Below the pieces are notes generated by a model. The model saw only the letters and a program-made list of their open reading frames with translations, was not told the DNA's origin and made no database searches. 64,000 nt of DNA, taken from NCBI GenBank assembly GCA_963732875.1, contig CAVTBD010000002.1, forward strand, positions 2,232,001 through 2,296,000, read 5' to 3'. A program made the position numbers and the translations under genes. This DNA is from WHSO01 sp963732875 (GTDB lineage: Bacteria > Pseudomonadota > Alphaproteobacteria > SMXQ01). Below, piece by piece: positions 24,021-33,053 of this stretch (its first letter is position 1; the number at the start of each line of letters is the position of its first letter).

Positions 24021-25118
24021 ATGCTTTCGAAGAAATCACTCGCTCTCACGACCGCGCTCAGCGCCGTCGGGATGCTCACGGCCCATGCCGCCGTCGCGGC
24101 GGAAAAGCCCAAGCTCAAAATTTCCGGCTATCAGGAAACCTATTTCGGTGTTGCCGACGTCAACACCGGCACCACCTCGTCGGGCACGCCGACCTACAAG
24201 GGCGGCATCGTCGACGGCGCCGCCACCCTGCTGCAGTACGGCGAGATCCGGTTCCTCGCGACCGGCGTGACCGACAGCGGCATGAAGTGGGGCGTCTATT
24301 TCGAGAGCACCCAGGACGATGCCTCCGGTACCGGCAACAAGGCCAAGGGCGGTTCGGACGAAGCCAACCTGTTCCTGCAGGGCTCCTGGGGCAAGCTGGA
24401 GATCGGCGGCCAGGACGGCGCCTCGGACGTGATGCAGGTCAGCGCCTTCAAGTTCGATCTGCTCGACAAGGAAATTCTGCCCGCATTCGTCAAGAACACG
24501 GGCGACGCGCTGAAGGGCTTCGACACCGATGACATCATCGATTCCTCGGACGACAGCAAGTTCACCTATTATTCGCCGCGCGTCTCGGGCTTCCAGGCCG
24601 GCGTTTCCTACGCCCCGTCGATCGGCACCATCGGCTCCGTCCCGACGGGCAGCACGTCGGGCGAAATCGAATCGGGCGTGAGCTATCAGGGCAAGAGCGG
24701 CTCGACCAAGTTCGAGGTGGCCGCCAACTACTCCCAGATCGGCAAGTCCGCGACCGGCAAGACCAAGGACGGCTACAAGGTTGGCGGCACGGTCGGCTTC
24801 GGCGCGATCAGCGTCGGCGCGGGCTACACCAAGAACAACAACTGGCGCGCCGACAACAGCGACCAGAACGCCTGGTCGGTCGGCGCCAATTACAACGGCG
24901 GCAAGTGGGAAGTCTCGCTCATCTATCTCGACTCCCAGCTCAGCCTCGACGCCGGCGGCGACGACAAGTACCACCAGACCGAACTGCAGGGTGCCTACAA
25001 CCTGGGCGGCGGCCTGACCGCGGCGGTCGGCCTCTACAGCTTCAAGATGGACGCCAGAACCTCCACCAACGACGACAAGGGCACGGCGGCCATCGGCAAG
25101 ATCAACGCCAAGTTCTAG
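24021..25118 (+). CDS. Outer-membrane porin 1 of the tandem array
   Basis: A 365-residue general porin of the alphaproteobacterial Gram-negative porin type. Seen: a signal peptide (LSKKSLALTTALSAVGMLTA, cleaved after AAVAA), the mature start EKPKLKISGYQETYFG, alternating amphipathic strands rich in Y, G and S, and a C-terminal strand ending IGKINAKF with terminal phenylalanine for BAM-dependent insertion. ATG 24021 is chosen, 9 bases after AAGGGG; a GTG three codons upstream is possible. It shares most of its sequence with three following paralogues; the variable parts (about residues 155-165 and 185-260) are probably surface loops. A hairpin terminator follows. Confidence 0.92.
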   Translation: MLSKKSLALTTALSAVGMLTAHAAVAAEKPKLKISGYQETYFGVADVNTGTTSSGTPTYKGGIVDGAATLLQYGEIRFLATGVTDSGMKWGVYFESTQDDASGTGNKAKGGSDEANLFLQGSWGKLEIGGQDGASDVMQVSAFKFDLLDKEILPAFVKNTGDALKGFDTDDIIDSSDDSKFTYYSPRVSGFQAGVSYAPSIGTIGSVPTGSTSGEIESGVSYQGKSGSTKFEVAANYSQIGKSATGKTKDGYKVGGTVGFGAISVGAGYTKNNNWRADNSDQNAWSVGANYNGGKWEVSLIYLDSQLSLDAGGDDKYHQTELQGAYNLGGGLTAAVGLYSFKMDARTSTNDDKGTAAIGKINAKF

Positions 25119-25143
25119 CTGTCCTGTATCTTTCGACCTTGGG

Positions 25144-25180
25144 GCGGTTCCGGGAAACCGGGCCCGCTCCTTTCTTGTTG
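25144..25180 (+). terminator. Hairpin terminator after porin 1
   Basis: GCGGTTCCGG-GAAA-CCGGGCCCGC (25144-25167), with one internal mismatch pair, followed by TCCTTTCTTGTTG. Related to the hairpins after porins 2 and 3. Confidence 0.7.
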
Positions 25181-25489
25181 CTTCCGGTGCGGGAATCGTG
25201 TCTTGCCGGCAACAACCTCTGGTTTTCGTAACGGTGTTCGGCCATAGCGCTTGTAATGTCTACATTCTTTCTTTTAGGTAAAATTACGTGTCTATCAAGG
25301 CGACATCTCAAAAAATCGCCCCCCGGCGTGTTGTAATATAAACACACTACGCTTGATTTATTGCAACACGACCTCGTGACGTATTGTATTTTTTGGGAAA
25401 ACCGCGCTATTTAGCGGACCGCGCCTGGAGAATCCGGGCGGCAGATTGTTGTATAAATACAACATCAAACTCATCAAGGGGTGAAACCA
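25181..25489 (+). promoter_or_regulatory. AT-rich control region of porin 2
   Basis: About 310 bases, strongly AT-rich against the genome background, without a gene. Seen: several TTGTA/TACAA elements, among them the inverted repeat TGTTGTA-TAAA-TACAACA at 25447-25464, which ends 8 bases before the RBS AAGGGG. A similar half-element TTGTAATATAAACAC lies near 25332. These may be operators, or the inverted repeat may act as a leader RNA hairpin controlling translation. Confidence 0.55.
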
Positions 25490-26590
25490 ATGAACTTCAA
25501 GAAAGCTCTTGCCATCACCACGGCGCTCAGCGCGGTGGGGATGCTGGCGGCCAACGCGGCCCAAGCGGCCGAAAAGCCCAAGCTCAAGATCTCCGGCTAC
25601 CAGGAGACCTACTTCGGCGTCGCCGACACCACCACCGGCACCACGTCGTCGGGCACGCCGACCTACACCGGCGGCATCTCCAACGGCGCCGCGACCCTGC
25701 TGCAGTACGGCGAAATCCGCTTCCTCGCGACCGGCACCACCGACGCCGGCATGAAGTGGGGCGTCTACTTCGAGAGCGCCCAGGACGATGCGTCGGGCAC
25801 CGGCAAGAAGGCCAAGGGCGGCTCGGACGAAGCCAACCTGATCCTGGAAGGCTCATGGGGCAAGTTCCAGATCGGCGGCCAGGACGGCGCGTCGGACGAG
25901 ACGCAGGTCGCCGGCATGGACCTCGACCTGCTCGGCTCCAACATCCTCGCCGCCTACGTGCGTGACACGGGCGACAGCCTGAGGGGTGCCGCCGACAACA
26001 CCAACATCGTCGACTCGTCGGACGACAGTAAAATCACCTACTACACCCCGCGCGTGTCAGGCTTCCAGGGCGGTATTTCCTATATTCCGTCGCTCGGCGC
26101 TGTTGGCTCCAACCCGGGTGGTTCGACCTCGGGCGGTATCGAGTCCGGCATCGGCTACAAGGGCAAGGTCGGCTCGGCCAAGTTGGATGCGGCCGCCAAC
26201 TACTCGCAGATCGGCAAGTCCGTTACCGGCCGGACCATCGACGGTTATGCCGTCGGTGCCAACGTCGGCTTCGGCGCGATCTCCGTGGCGGCGGGCTACA
26301 CCAAGAACAACAACTGGCGTTCCGACAGGAGCGACCAGAACGCTTGGGATTTCGGCCTCAATTACAACGGCGGCAAGTGGGAAGTCTCGCTCATCCATCT
26401 GGAGAGCAAACTCAACTTCGACGTCGGCGGCGACGACAAGTACCACATGAGCTCGGTGCAGGGCGCCTACAACCTGGGCGGCGGCCTGACCGCGGCCCTC
26501 GGTCTGTACACGTTCAAGATGGACGCCAAGACCGCCAGCCACGACGACAAGGGCACGGCGGCGATCGCCAAGATCAACGCCAAGTTCTAG
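25490..26590 (+). CDS. Outer-membrane porin 2 of the tandem array
   Basis: A 366-residue porin. The signal peptide FKKALAITTALSAVGMLAA ends near AAQAA and the mature start EKPKLKISGYQETYFG is as in porin 1. It shares with porin 3 the segment SNILAAYVRDTGDSL and with porin 1 the strand AAGYTKNNNWR, giving a mosaic pattern of identity. C-terminal phenylalanine is present (IAKINAKF). RBS AAGGGG, ATG 25490. Its own upstream control region and downstream terminator suggest separate expression from its neighbours. Confidence 0.92.
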   Translation: MNFKKALAITTALSAVGMLAANAAQAAEKPKLKISGYQETYFGVADTTTGTTSSGTPTYTGGISNGAATLLQYGEIRFLATGTTDAGMKWGVYFESAQDDASGTGKKAKGGSDEANLILEGSWGKFQIGGQDGASDETQVAGMDLDLLGSNILAAYVRDTGDSLRGAADNTNIVDSSDDSKITYYTPRVSGFQGGISYIPSLGAVGSNPGGSTSGGIESGIGYKGKVGSAKLDAAANYSQIGKSVTGRTIDGYAVGANVGFGAISVAAGYTKNNNWRSDRSDQNAWDFGLNYNGGKWEVSLIHLESKLNFDVGGDDKYHMSSVQGAYNLGGGLTAALGLYTFKMDAKTASHDDKGTAAIAKINAKF

Positions 26591-26613
26591 TCATCACGTA
26601 ATTCCTGCCTTCG

Positions 26614-26650
26614 GGGCGGGTCCGGGAAGCCGGGCCCGCCCTTTTCTTTC
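26614..26650 (+). terminator. Rho-independent terminator after porin 2
   Basis: GGGCGGGTCCGG-GAAG-CCGGGCCCGCCC (26614-26641), one mismatch in the stem, followed by TTTTCTTTCC. Confidence 0.85.
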
Positions 26651-26916
26651 CATAACCGTGGCAACGATCGCTACACAGAAATCTTTTTAAAATCAGTGCT
26701 TTGATGGTAACTGTGGCATTTTTGTGTGATGAAGAAACCACATATTTAAGAATAGTGGCGATAATTTGGCTGAATTGTTTTCCCTTGAAGGCGAGGATTT
26801 TTCATAACGGAAACGCTCACAACAGGAGCCGTCCGTCCCGGGCATGAAGTCACCCGGCGGGCGCCAATCGGACCACATCAGAACTGACAGTCTGATGCCT
26901 GAACAAGGGGAATAAC
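26651..26916 (+). promoter_or_regulatory. Control region of porin 3
   Basis: AT-rich in the first 160 bases (near 26670-26810), no gene. The last 40 bases before the start (ACTGACAGTCTGA, then CAAGGGGAATAAC) resemble the leader of porin 4, so the two share a regulatory or translational leader. GACAGTC in it is a short palindrome-like element. Confidence 0.5.
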
Positions 26917-28018
26917 ATGAACTTCACGAAGTCTCTCGCCTACTCGACGGCGCTGTGCGCGGTCGGGCTGCTGGCGGCCAATGCGGCCGTCGCGGCCGAA
27001 AAGCCCAAGCTCAAGATCTCCGGCTACCAGGAGACCTACTTCGGCGTCGCCGACACCACCACCGGCACATCTTCCTCGGGCACGCCGACCTACACCAGCG
27101 GCATCACCAACGGTGCCGCCACCCTGCTGCAGTACGGCGAAATCCGGTTCCTCGCGACCGGTGTGACCGACACCGGCATGAAGTGGGGCGTCTACTTCGA
27201 GAGCACCCAGGACGATGCGTCGGGCACCGGCAAGAAGGCCAAGGGCGGCTCGGACGAAGCCAACGTCTACATGGAAGGCTCGTGGGGCAAGATGGAGATC
27301 GGCGGCCAGGACGGTGCGTCGGACAAGCTGCAAGTCGCGGCCACGGACCTCGATCTGCTCGGCTCCAACATCCTCGCCGCCTACGTGCGTGACACGGGCG
27401 ACAGCCTGAAGGGCCAGGCCGACAACACCAACGTGGTCGACTCGTCGGACGACAGCAAGTTCACCTACTACACCCCGCGCATCAGCGGCATCCAGGCCGG
27501 CGTGTCCTACGTCCCGTCGCTGGGGACCAAGGGCTCGGTTCCGAACGGCTCTACCTCTGGCGCCATCGAGTCGGGCGTCGTCTACAAGGGCAAGGCCGGT
27601 TCCACCACGTTCCAGCTGGGCGGTGTCTACTCCCAGATTGGCGAATCCAATACCAAAAAGACCATCGACGGCTACGCCCTCGGCGCCCACGTCGGCTTCG
27701 GCGCGATCACCCTCGCCGCGGGCTATACCCACAACAACAACTGGCGCGCCGACTTCGAGCGACCAGCATGCTTGGGACCTGGCTGCCAACTACAACGGCG
27801 GCAAGTGGGAAGTCACGCTGTACCACCTCGAGAGCAGGCTCAACTTCGACGTCGGTGGGGACGACAAGTACCACAACACCGCGCTGCAGGGCGCCTACAA
27901 CCTGGGCGGCGGCCTGACCGCGGCGATCGGCCTGTACCACTTCAAGATGGACGCCAAGACCGCCAGCCACGACGACAAGGGCAATGCGGCGATCGCCAAG
28001 ATCAACGCGAAGTTCTAG
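26917..28018 (+). pseudogene. Outer-membrane porin 3 of the tandem array, frameshifted
   Basis: A porin nearly identical to its neighbours at the N-terminus (MNFTKSLAYSTALCAVGLLA, then EKPKLKISGYQETYFG). After NNNWRADF (about 27750) the frame changes: the paralogues continue with SDQNAW, and here that reading (SDQHAWDLAANYNGGKWEV) appears one base out of phase, running to the normal end IAKINAKF at 28018. One extra base near 27752-27760 (GACTTCGAGCGAC) explains it. If real, the product loses its last 90 residues and the C-terminal insertion signal, so it would not assemble. A sequencing error, or phase variation, are alternatives. RBS AAGGGG precedes ATG 26917, and a strong terminator follows. 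Confidence 0.82.
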
Positions 28019-28045
28019 CCGCTCCGCGTTTCACCCTTTGACTGA

Positions 28046-28073
28046 AGGGCCCGGGAAACCGGGCCCTTTTTTT
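28046..28073 (+). terminator. Rho-independent terminator after porin 3
   Basis: AGGGCCCGG-GAAA-CCGGGCCCT (28046-28067), nine or more perfect pairs, followed by a run of seven T. The strongest terminator of the porin array. Confidence 0.92.
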
Positions 28074-28524
28074 GCCTGCCGCGTTGGGGGGTCGGCCGGG
28101 TGCGGCACAATGACGACCCCGCTTTCCCGTCACGACCCTCGCCATGTTGTTTTTTGTTATGCGGTGTTCCAATTATGGCGTTATTGAGATCACATGATTT
28201 CCATAATCCGTTCCTGGAACATATGGGGATCATCCTGATCCGACTTTTTCTTGATCGCCTGTCGCGTCAAAGCCGATATCAACACAACATTTTGTATATT
28301 TTCTATTTATAATCAGTGTATTAGCGTGATACCTCAGGCAGAGTGATAAAAATATCACTCGCCGTCACAATATGGCGAAACTTTGTCCAAATTCATTTCC
28401 ATAATCCTTGCTTCTTTCCCATAAATCGATTCGCCTTCCTGAAGGGGGGCACCCGTCCCGGCCTTCCCGGGCCGGGCGGGCATCAATAAAGACTGTCAGT
28501 CTGACTTCACAAAAGGGGAATAAC
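28074..28524 (+). promoter_or_regulatory. AT-rich control region of porin 4
   Basis: About 450 bases without a gene, AT-rich between 28140 and 28430. It contains the perfect inverted repeat GAGTGATA-AAAA-TATCACTC (28341-28360) and the end shares AAGACTGTCAGTCTGAC-type sequence and the AAAAGGGGAATAAC RBS with porin 3. The inverted repeat has 8-bp arms and a 4-base A spacer, similar in layout to the one before porin 2. Confidence 0.55.
28341..28360. promoter_or_regulatory. Perfect inverted repeat upstream of porin 4
   Basis: GAGTGATA and TATCACTC separated by AAAA. A regulator dimer site is the simplest reading. It lies about 165 bases before the start codon. Confidence 0.55.
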
Positions 28525-29625
28525 ATGAACTTCACGAAGTCTCTCGCCTACTCGACGGCGCTGTGCGCGGTCGGGATGCTGGCGGCCAACGCGGCCGTCG
28601 CGGCCGAAAAGCCCAAGCTCAAGATCTCCGGCTACCAGGAGACCTACATGGGCGCGGGCAGCGTCACCACCGGCACCACGTCGTCGGGCACGCCGACCTA
28701 CACCGGCGGCATCGTCGACGGCGCCTTCACCCTGCTGCAGTATGGCGAAATCCGCTTCACCGCCACCGGCACCACCGACCAGGGCATGAAGTGGGGCGTC
28801 TACTTCGAGAGCACCCAGGACGACGCTTCGGGCACCGGCAAGAAGGCCAAGGGCGGCTCGGACGAAGCCAACCTGTTCCTGCAGGGCTCGTGGGGCAAGA
28901 TGGAGATCGGCGGCCAGGACGGCGCGTCCGACAAGATGCGGGAAAGCGCCAAGAACCTCGACCTGGTCGGCTCCAACGTCCTTGCGGCGTTTGTCCAGAA
29001 CACGGGCGATAAGCTGCGCGGTTCCGATTTCGATAACAACCAGGAGTCGTCGGACGACAGCAAGTTCACCTACTACACCCCGCGCGTATCGGGCTTCCAG
29101 GGCGGCGTGTCCTACATTCCGTCGATGGGTACCAAGGGTTCGAAACCGAGCGGCTCGACCACCGGCGGCGAGGAGGCAGGCCTGACCTACAAGGGCAAGG
29201 CCGGCTCGACTAAGTTCACCGCTGCCCTTGTCTACGGCAACAACGGCAAGTCCGCCACCGGCAAGACCTTGGACGGCTGGGAATTTGGCGGCACCGTCGG
29301 CTTCGGCGCCATCACCCTGGCGGCAGGCTACAGCGACAACAATAACTGGCGCGTCGACGCGAGCGACCAGAAGGCCTGGTCGGTCGGCGCCAATTACAAT
29401 GGCGGGAAGTGGGAAGTCTCCCTCGTCCACCTGCATTCCAAGCTCAGCCGGGACGCCGGTGGCGCCGACGACAAGTACAACCAGACCGAACTGCAGGGCG
29501 CCTACAACCTGGGTGGCGGTCTGACCGCAGCCCTCGGCCTGTACCACTTCAAGATGGACGCCCGGACCTCCACCAACGACAACAAGGGCAACGCCGCGAT
29601 CGCCAAGATCAACGCCAAGTTCTAA
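28525..29625 (+). CDS. Outer-membrane porin 4 of the tandem array
   Basis: A 366-residue porin with the same signal peptide as porin 3 (MNFTKSLAYSTALCAVGMLA) and mature start EKPKLKISGYQETYMG. The central part is the most diverged of the four (for example QNTGDKLRGSDFDNNQESSD and the GEEAGLTYKGKAG strand), whereas the C-terminal third resembles porin 1 (DAGG..DDKYNQTELQGAYN, RTSTND). It ends in IAKINAKF. RBS AAAAGGGG, ATG 28525. High identity in blocks shared with different paralogues suggests gene conversion within the array. Confidence 0.92.
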   Translation: MNFTKSLAYSTALCAVGMLAANAAVAAEKPKLKISGYQETYMGAGSVTTGTTSSGTPTYTGGIVDGAFTLLQYGEIRFTATGTTDQGMKWGVYFESTQDDASGTGKKAKGGSDEANLFLQGSWGKMEIGGQDGASDKMRESAKNLDLVGSNVLAAFVQNTGDKLRGSDFDNNQESSDDSKFTYYTPRVSGFQGGVSYIPSMGTKGSKPSGSTTGGEEAGLTYKGKAGSTKFTAALVYGNNGKSATGKTLDGWEFGGTVGFGAITLAAGYSDNNNWRVDASDQKAWSVGANYNGGKWEVSLVHLHSKLSRDAGGADDKYNQTELQGAYNLGGGLTAALGLYHFKMDARTSTNDNKGNAAIAKINAKF

Positions 29626-29649
29626 TAACCGTACTTGTACCGTTACTGG

Positions 29650-29687
29650 GTGGCAGGCTAGATTACCTCTGGCCTGCCACTTCTCTT
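29650..29687 (+). terminator. Hairpin terminator after porin 4
   Basis: GTGGCAGGC / GCCTGCCAC form a 9-bp perfect stem around a 13-base loop (29650-29680), followed by TTCTCTT. Confidence 0.7.
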
Positions 29688-29742
29688 ATGGGCGGCCCCG
29701 GTTTTCGATACACAACCGCATGACCCGAATGGCCAGACCGCC

Positions 29743-30282
29743 GTGCTGCTGAAGAACGTTTCCAGGACCCTGCTCGCCGCCCTGCTGTGCGCGGTGCTGC
29801 TGCCCTCATGTTCGGTCGCGACCGACGAGAAGCAGGACTACCCCGAGTACGGCAGCAGGGACAAATACATGGAACGCTACAAGGAGCTCGAAGGCGGCGA
29901 TTCCACCCTGTTCGGCGACCTGTCGATCGGCGGGCCGTCCAAGAAGGAACAGGGCGAGTCGGTCTCCGCGGTCAACCTGTTCCTGTGGCGCGCCGCGCTC
30001 GAGACCCTGTCGCTCGGGCCGCTCGAGAGCGCCGATCCGTTCGGCGGCGTGATCATCACCGACTGGTTCACCCTCGAGGAGGAACCCGGCAAGCAGTACC
30101 GCGTGACCGCCTACATCCTCGGCCGCGCGCTGCGCTCCGACAACGTCAAGGTCGCGCTCTACGTGCGCTCCAGCGACAACGGCAAGCCCATCACCAAGCG
30201 CGCGACGCCCGCCGCCGAGACCAAGCTCGAGAACCTCATCCTCAGCAAGGCCCGCACCATCCGCGCGACTCAGTACCGCTAG
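29743..30282 (+). CDS. DUF3576-family lipoprotein
   Basis: A 179-residue lipoprotein: signal peptide TLLAALLCAVLLPSCSVA with lipobox cysteine (LLPSC, residue 23), then the DUF3576 domain with AVNLFLWRAALETLSLGPLE, GGVIITDWF and RVTAYILGRALRSD. The family is an alphaproteobacterial marker of unknown role, nearly always just upstream of leuS and lptE, so a role in envelope assembly is a fair guess. The first codon is GTG (29743). It is followed by a palindromic repeat and then leuS. Confidence 0.88.
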   Translation: MLLKNVSRTLLAALLCAVLLPSCSVATDEKQDYPEYGSRDKYMERYKELEGGDSTLFGDLSIGGPSKKEQGESVSAVNLFLWRAALETLSLGPLESADPFGGVIITDWFTLEEEPGKQYRVTAYILGRALRSDNVKVALYVRSSDNGKPITKRATPAAETKLENLILSKARTIRATQYR

Positions 30283-30358
30283 GCGGTCCGGCCGGCCGGT
30301 AAAGACCTTGCGGCCCGCCTCCGTGCGGGCCAAAATCCGCGCCGCCAACACAGTACCC

Positions 30359-30431
30359 GTCACCCCCGCGAAAGCGGGGGTCCATGCGGCCATCCCCCGA
30401 AAACGTGGATTCCCGCTTGCGCGGGAATGAC
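30359..30431. repeat. Palindromic repeat, family B, copy 1
   Basis: GTCACCCCCGCGAAAGCGGG with GGTCC, a short spacer, then TGGATTCCCGCTTGCGCGGG and AATGAC. It consists of two hairpins with outer ends GTCAC / AATGAC. A copy in the opposite orientation lies at 57135-57201. It sits between the DUF3576 gene and leuS, 40 bases before the leuS start. Such REP-like units are frequent in proteobacterial intergenic regions. Confidence 0.8.
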
Positions 30432-30473
30432 GAAGTAACATCGTTCAAACGGATTCATACGCAGCCTCATCCG

Positions 30474-33053
30474 ATGTCACGCTACGATTTCAAGGCCAAC
30501 GAACGCAAGTGGCAGTCGGCCTGGGACGCCGCCGGTGCCTTCGCCACCCCGCCGGAACTTGCCGGGCCCAAGTCCTATGTCCTTGAAATGTTTCCCTATC
30601 CCTCGGGCCGCATCCATGTCGGCCATGTCCGGGTCTATACCCTCGGCGACGTGATCGCCCGCCACAAGCGCGCGCGCGGCGTCGCCGTGCTGCACCCCAT
30701 GGGCTGGGACGCGTTCGGTCTGCCCGCCGAGAACGCCGCCATCGAGAACGGCGTCCATCCACGCGCCTGGACCTATCAGAACATCGATCACATGCGCGCC
30801 CAGCTCCAGTCCATGGGACTTTCGATCGACTGGTCGCGCGAGGTCACCACCTGCGATCCCGACTACTACCGCCACGAGCAGAAGATGTTCCTCGACTTCC
30901 TCGCGGCGGGTCTCGCCTATCGGCGCGAATCCTGGGTCAACTGGGATCCGGTGGACCAGACCGTGCTCGCCAACGAGCAGGTGATCGACGGCAAGGGCTG
31001 GCGCTCCGGCGCACCCGTGGAGAAGCGCAAGCTGAGCCAGTGGTTCCTGCGCATCACCGCGTTCGCCGACGAGCTGCGCGACGACCTCGCCACGCTGGAG
31101 CGCTGGCCCGAGCGCGTGCGCCTGATGCAGGAGAACTGGATCGGCCGCTCCGAGGGCGCGCGCATCCGCTTCCGCATCGGGCGCGACGGCAAGGACTTCC
31201 CCGATACCCTCGAAGTGTTCACGACGCGCCCCGACACGCTGTTCGGCGCGTCCTTCGTCGCGATCTCGCCCAACCATCCGCTGGCCGAGCAGCTCGCCCG
31301 CGACGATGCCGGCCTGCGCGCTTTCGTCGGCGATTGCAATGCCCTCGGCACCTCGGAAGAAGCCATTGAAAAGGCTGAGAAAAAAGGCTACCCGACCGGG
31401 CTCGTCGCGCGACATCCCTTCATCGCCGACCGCACCTTGCCGCTCTATGTCGCCAATTTCGTCCTGATGGACTACGGCACCGGCGCCATCTTCGGCTGCC
31501 CGGCCCACGACCAGCGCGACCTCGACTTCGCCCGCAAGTACGACCTACCGGTGCGCCCCGTCGTGATCCCCGACGGCGAGGACGCAGCCACCTTTACCGT
31601 TGGCGACGAGGCCTACGTCGGCGACGGGCGGCTCGCCAATTCCGATTTCCTCGACGGCATGACGGTGCCCGAGGCCAAGGCCGAGGCGACGCGCCGGCTC
31701 GCGGCCAAGGGCGAGGGCGAGGGCGAGATCACCTATCGGCTGCGCGACTGGGGCGTGTCGCGCCAGCGCTACTGGGGCTGCCCGATCCCGATCATCCATT
31801 GCCCGTCGTGCGGCCCGGTGCCGGTGCCCGAACACGACCTGCCGGTGCACCTGCCCGACGACGTCACTTTCGACAAGCCCGGCAACCCGCTCGCGCACCA
31901 TCCCACGTGGAAGCACGTCGCCTGCCCGACCTGCGGCGGCGCGGCCGAGCGCGAGACCGACACGTTCGACACGTTCTTCGAATCGTCGTGGTACTTCGCG
32001 CGCTACTGTTCGCCCCACGCCAACGTACCGTTCGAGCGCGCCGCGGCCGACTACTGGCTGCCGGTCGACCAGTACGTCGGCGGTATCGAGCACGCGGTGC
32101 TGCATCTGCTCTATTCGCGCTTCTTCACGCGCGCCATGAAGCGCTGCGGCTACATCGGCATTTCGGAGCCGTTCGATGGCCTGCTGACCCAGGGCATGGT
32201 GTGCCACGAGACCTACCGCGATACGCACGGGCGCTGGCTCTACCCCGAGGAGATCCGGCGCGAGCAGGGTAGCGTGGTGGTGAAGACGGCGGACGGGAGC
32301 CCGGTCACCGTCGGCCGCTCCGAAAAGATGTCGAAGTCGAAGAAGAACGTGGTCGATCCGCAGACCATCATCGACGCCTACGGCGCCGACACGGTGCGGC
32401 TGTTCATTGTCTCCGACTCGCCACCCGAGCGCGACCTCGACTGGTCGGACGCCGGCATCGATGGTGCATGGCGCTATCTCGGCCGCCTGTGGCGCCTCGT
32501 CGAAGACGCGATCGACGTTCTGCCGCCCGCCGGTGCGCCCGCCCCTGCCGGCATCGGCGACGGCGTCGCGCTCGCCGCGCGGCGCGTCATCCACAAGGCG
32601 ATCCGCGACGTCACCGACGATATCGACCGGCTGCACTTCAACCGCATGGTGGCGCGCCTGCGCGAGCTGACCAACGCGGTCTCCGAGCTCGCGGGCGACG
32701 ACGACGCGATGCGCTGGGTCCGGCGCGAAGGCATCGAGACCCTGGTGCGGCTCGCCGCGCCTACCGTGCCCCATATTGCGGAACAACTATGGACGATGCT
32801 CGGCCACGGGCGCATGCTGGTCGCCACGCCGTGGCCGGAACCGGAAGCGGACCTCGTCGTCGACGAGACCGTGACGGTCGCGGTGCAGGTGAACGGCAAG
32901 CTGCGCGGCACGGTCGCGCTGCCGGTCGACGCCGGCCAGGACACCGCCAAGGCGGCGGCCCTGGCTCTTCCCGGCGTAGAGACCGCGATTGCGGGAAAGC
33001 CGGTGCGCAAGGTGATCGTCGTGCCCAACAGGATCGTCAATGTCGTGGTCTAG
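30474..33053 (+). CDS. leuS: Leucyl-tRNA synthetase
   Basis: An 859-residue class I synthetase that charges tRNA-Leu. Seen: the HIGH-like motif in FPYPSGRIHVGHVRVY at residue 45, the CP1 editing domain (about 220-420, with the T-rich TTRPDTLFGASF), a zinc-like C-x2-C pair in IIHCPSCGPV, the KMSKS motif in SEKMSKSKKNVVDP (about 620), the anticodon-binding domain and the C-terminal domain that contacts the long variable arm. Bacterial LeuRS recognises A73 and the class II body, not the anticodon, which matters for the two odd tRNAs at 3.5 kb. ATG 30474 is chosen. lptE overlaps its 3' end by 14 bases. Confidence 0.97.
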   Translation: MSRYDFKANERKWQSAWDAAGAFATPPELAGPKSYVLEMFPYPSGRIHVGHVRVYTLGDVIARHKRARGVAVLHPMGWDAFGLPAENAAIENGVHPRAWTYQNIDHMRAQLQSMGLSIDWSREVTTCDPDYYRHEQKMFLDFLAAGLAYRRESWVNWDPVDQTVLANEQVIDGKGWRSGAPVEKRKLSQWFLRITAFADELRDDLATLERWPERVRLMQENWIGRSEGARIRFRIGRDGKDFPDTLEVFTTRPDTLFGASFVAISPNHPLAEQLARDDAGLRAFVGDCNALGTSEEAIEKAEKKGYPTGLVARHPFIADRTLPLYVANFVLMDYGTGAIFGCPAHDQRDLDFARKYDLPVRPVVIPDGEDAATFTVGDEAYVGDGRLANSDFLDGMTVPEAKAEATRRLAAKGEGEGEITYRLRDWGVSRQRYWGCPIPIIHCPSCGPVPVPEHDLPVHLPDDVTFDKPGNPLAHHPTWKHVACPTCGGAAERETDTFDTFFESSWYFARYCSPHANVPFERAAADYWLPVDQYVGGIEHAVLHLLYSRFFTRAMKRCGYIGISEPFDGLLTQGMVCHETYRDTHGRWLYPEEIRREQGSVVVKTADGSPVTVGRSEKMSKSKKNVVDPQTIIDAYGADTVRLFIVSDSPPERDLDWSDAGIDGAWRYLGRLWRLVEDAIDVLPPAGAPAPAGIGDGVALAARRVIHKAIRDVTDDIDRLHFNRMVARLRELTNAVSELAGDDDAMRWVRREGIETLVRLAAPTVPHIAEQLWTMLGHGRMLVATPWPEPEADLVVDETVTVAVQVNGKLRGTVALPVDAGQDTAKAAALALPGVETAIAGKPVRKVIVVPNRIVNVVV

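Noticed and set aside
28100..28312. A 70-aa frame in the porin 4 control region
   Set aside because: Composition is atypical, there is no RBS, and it lies across AT-rich promoter-like sequence.
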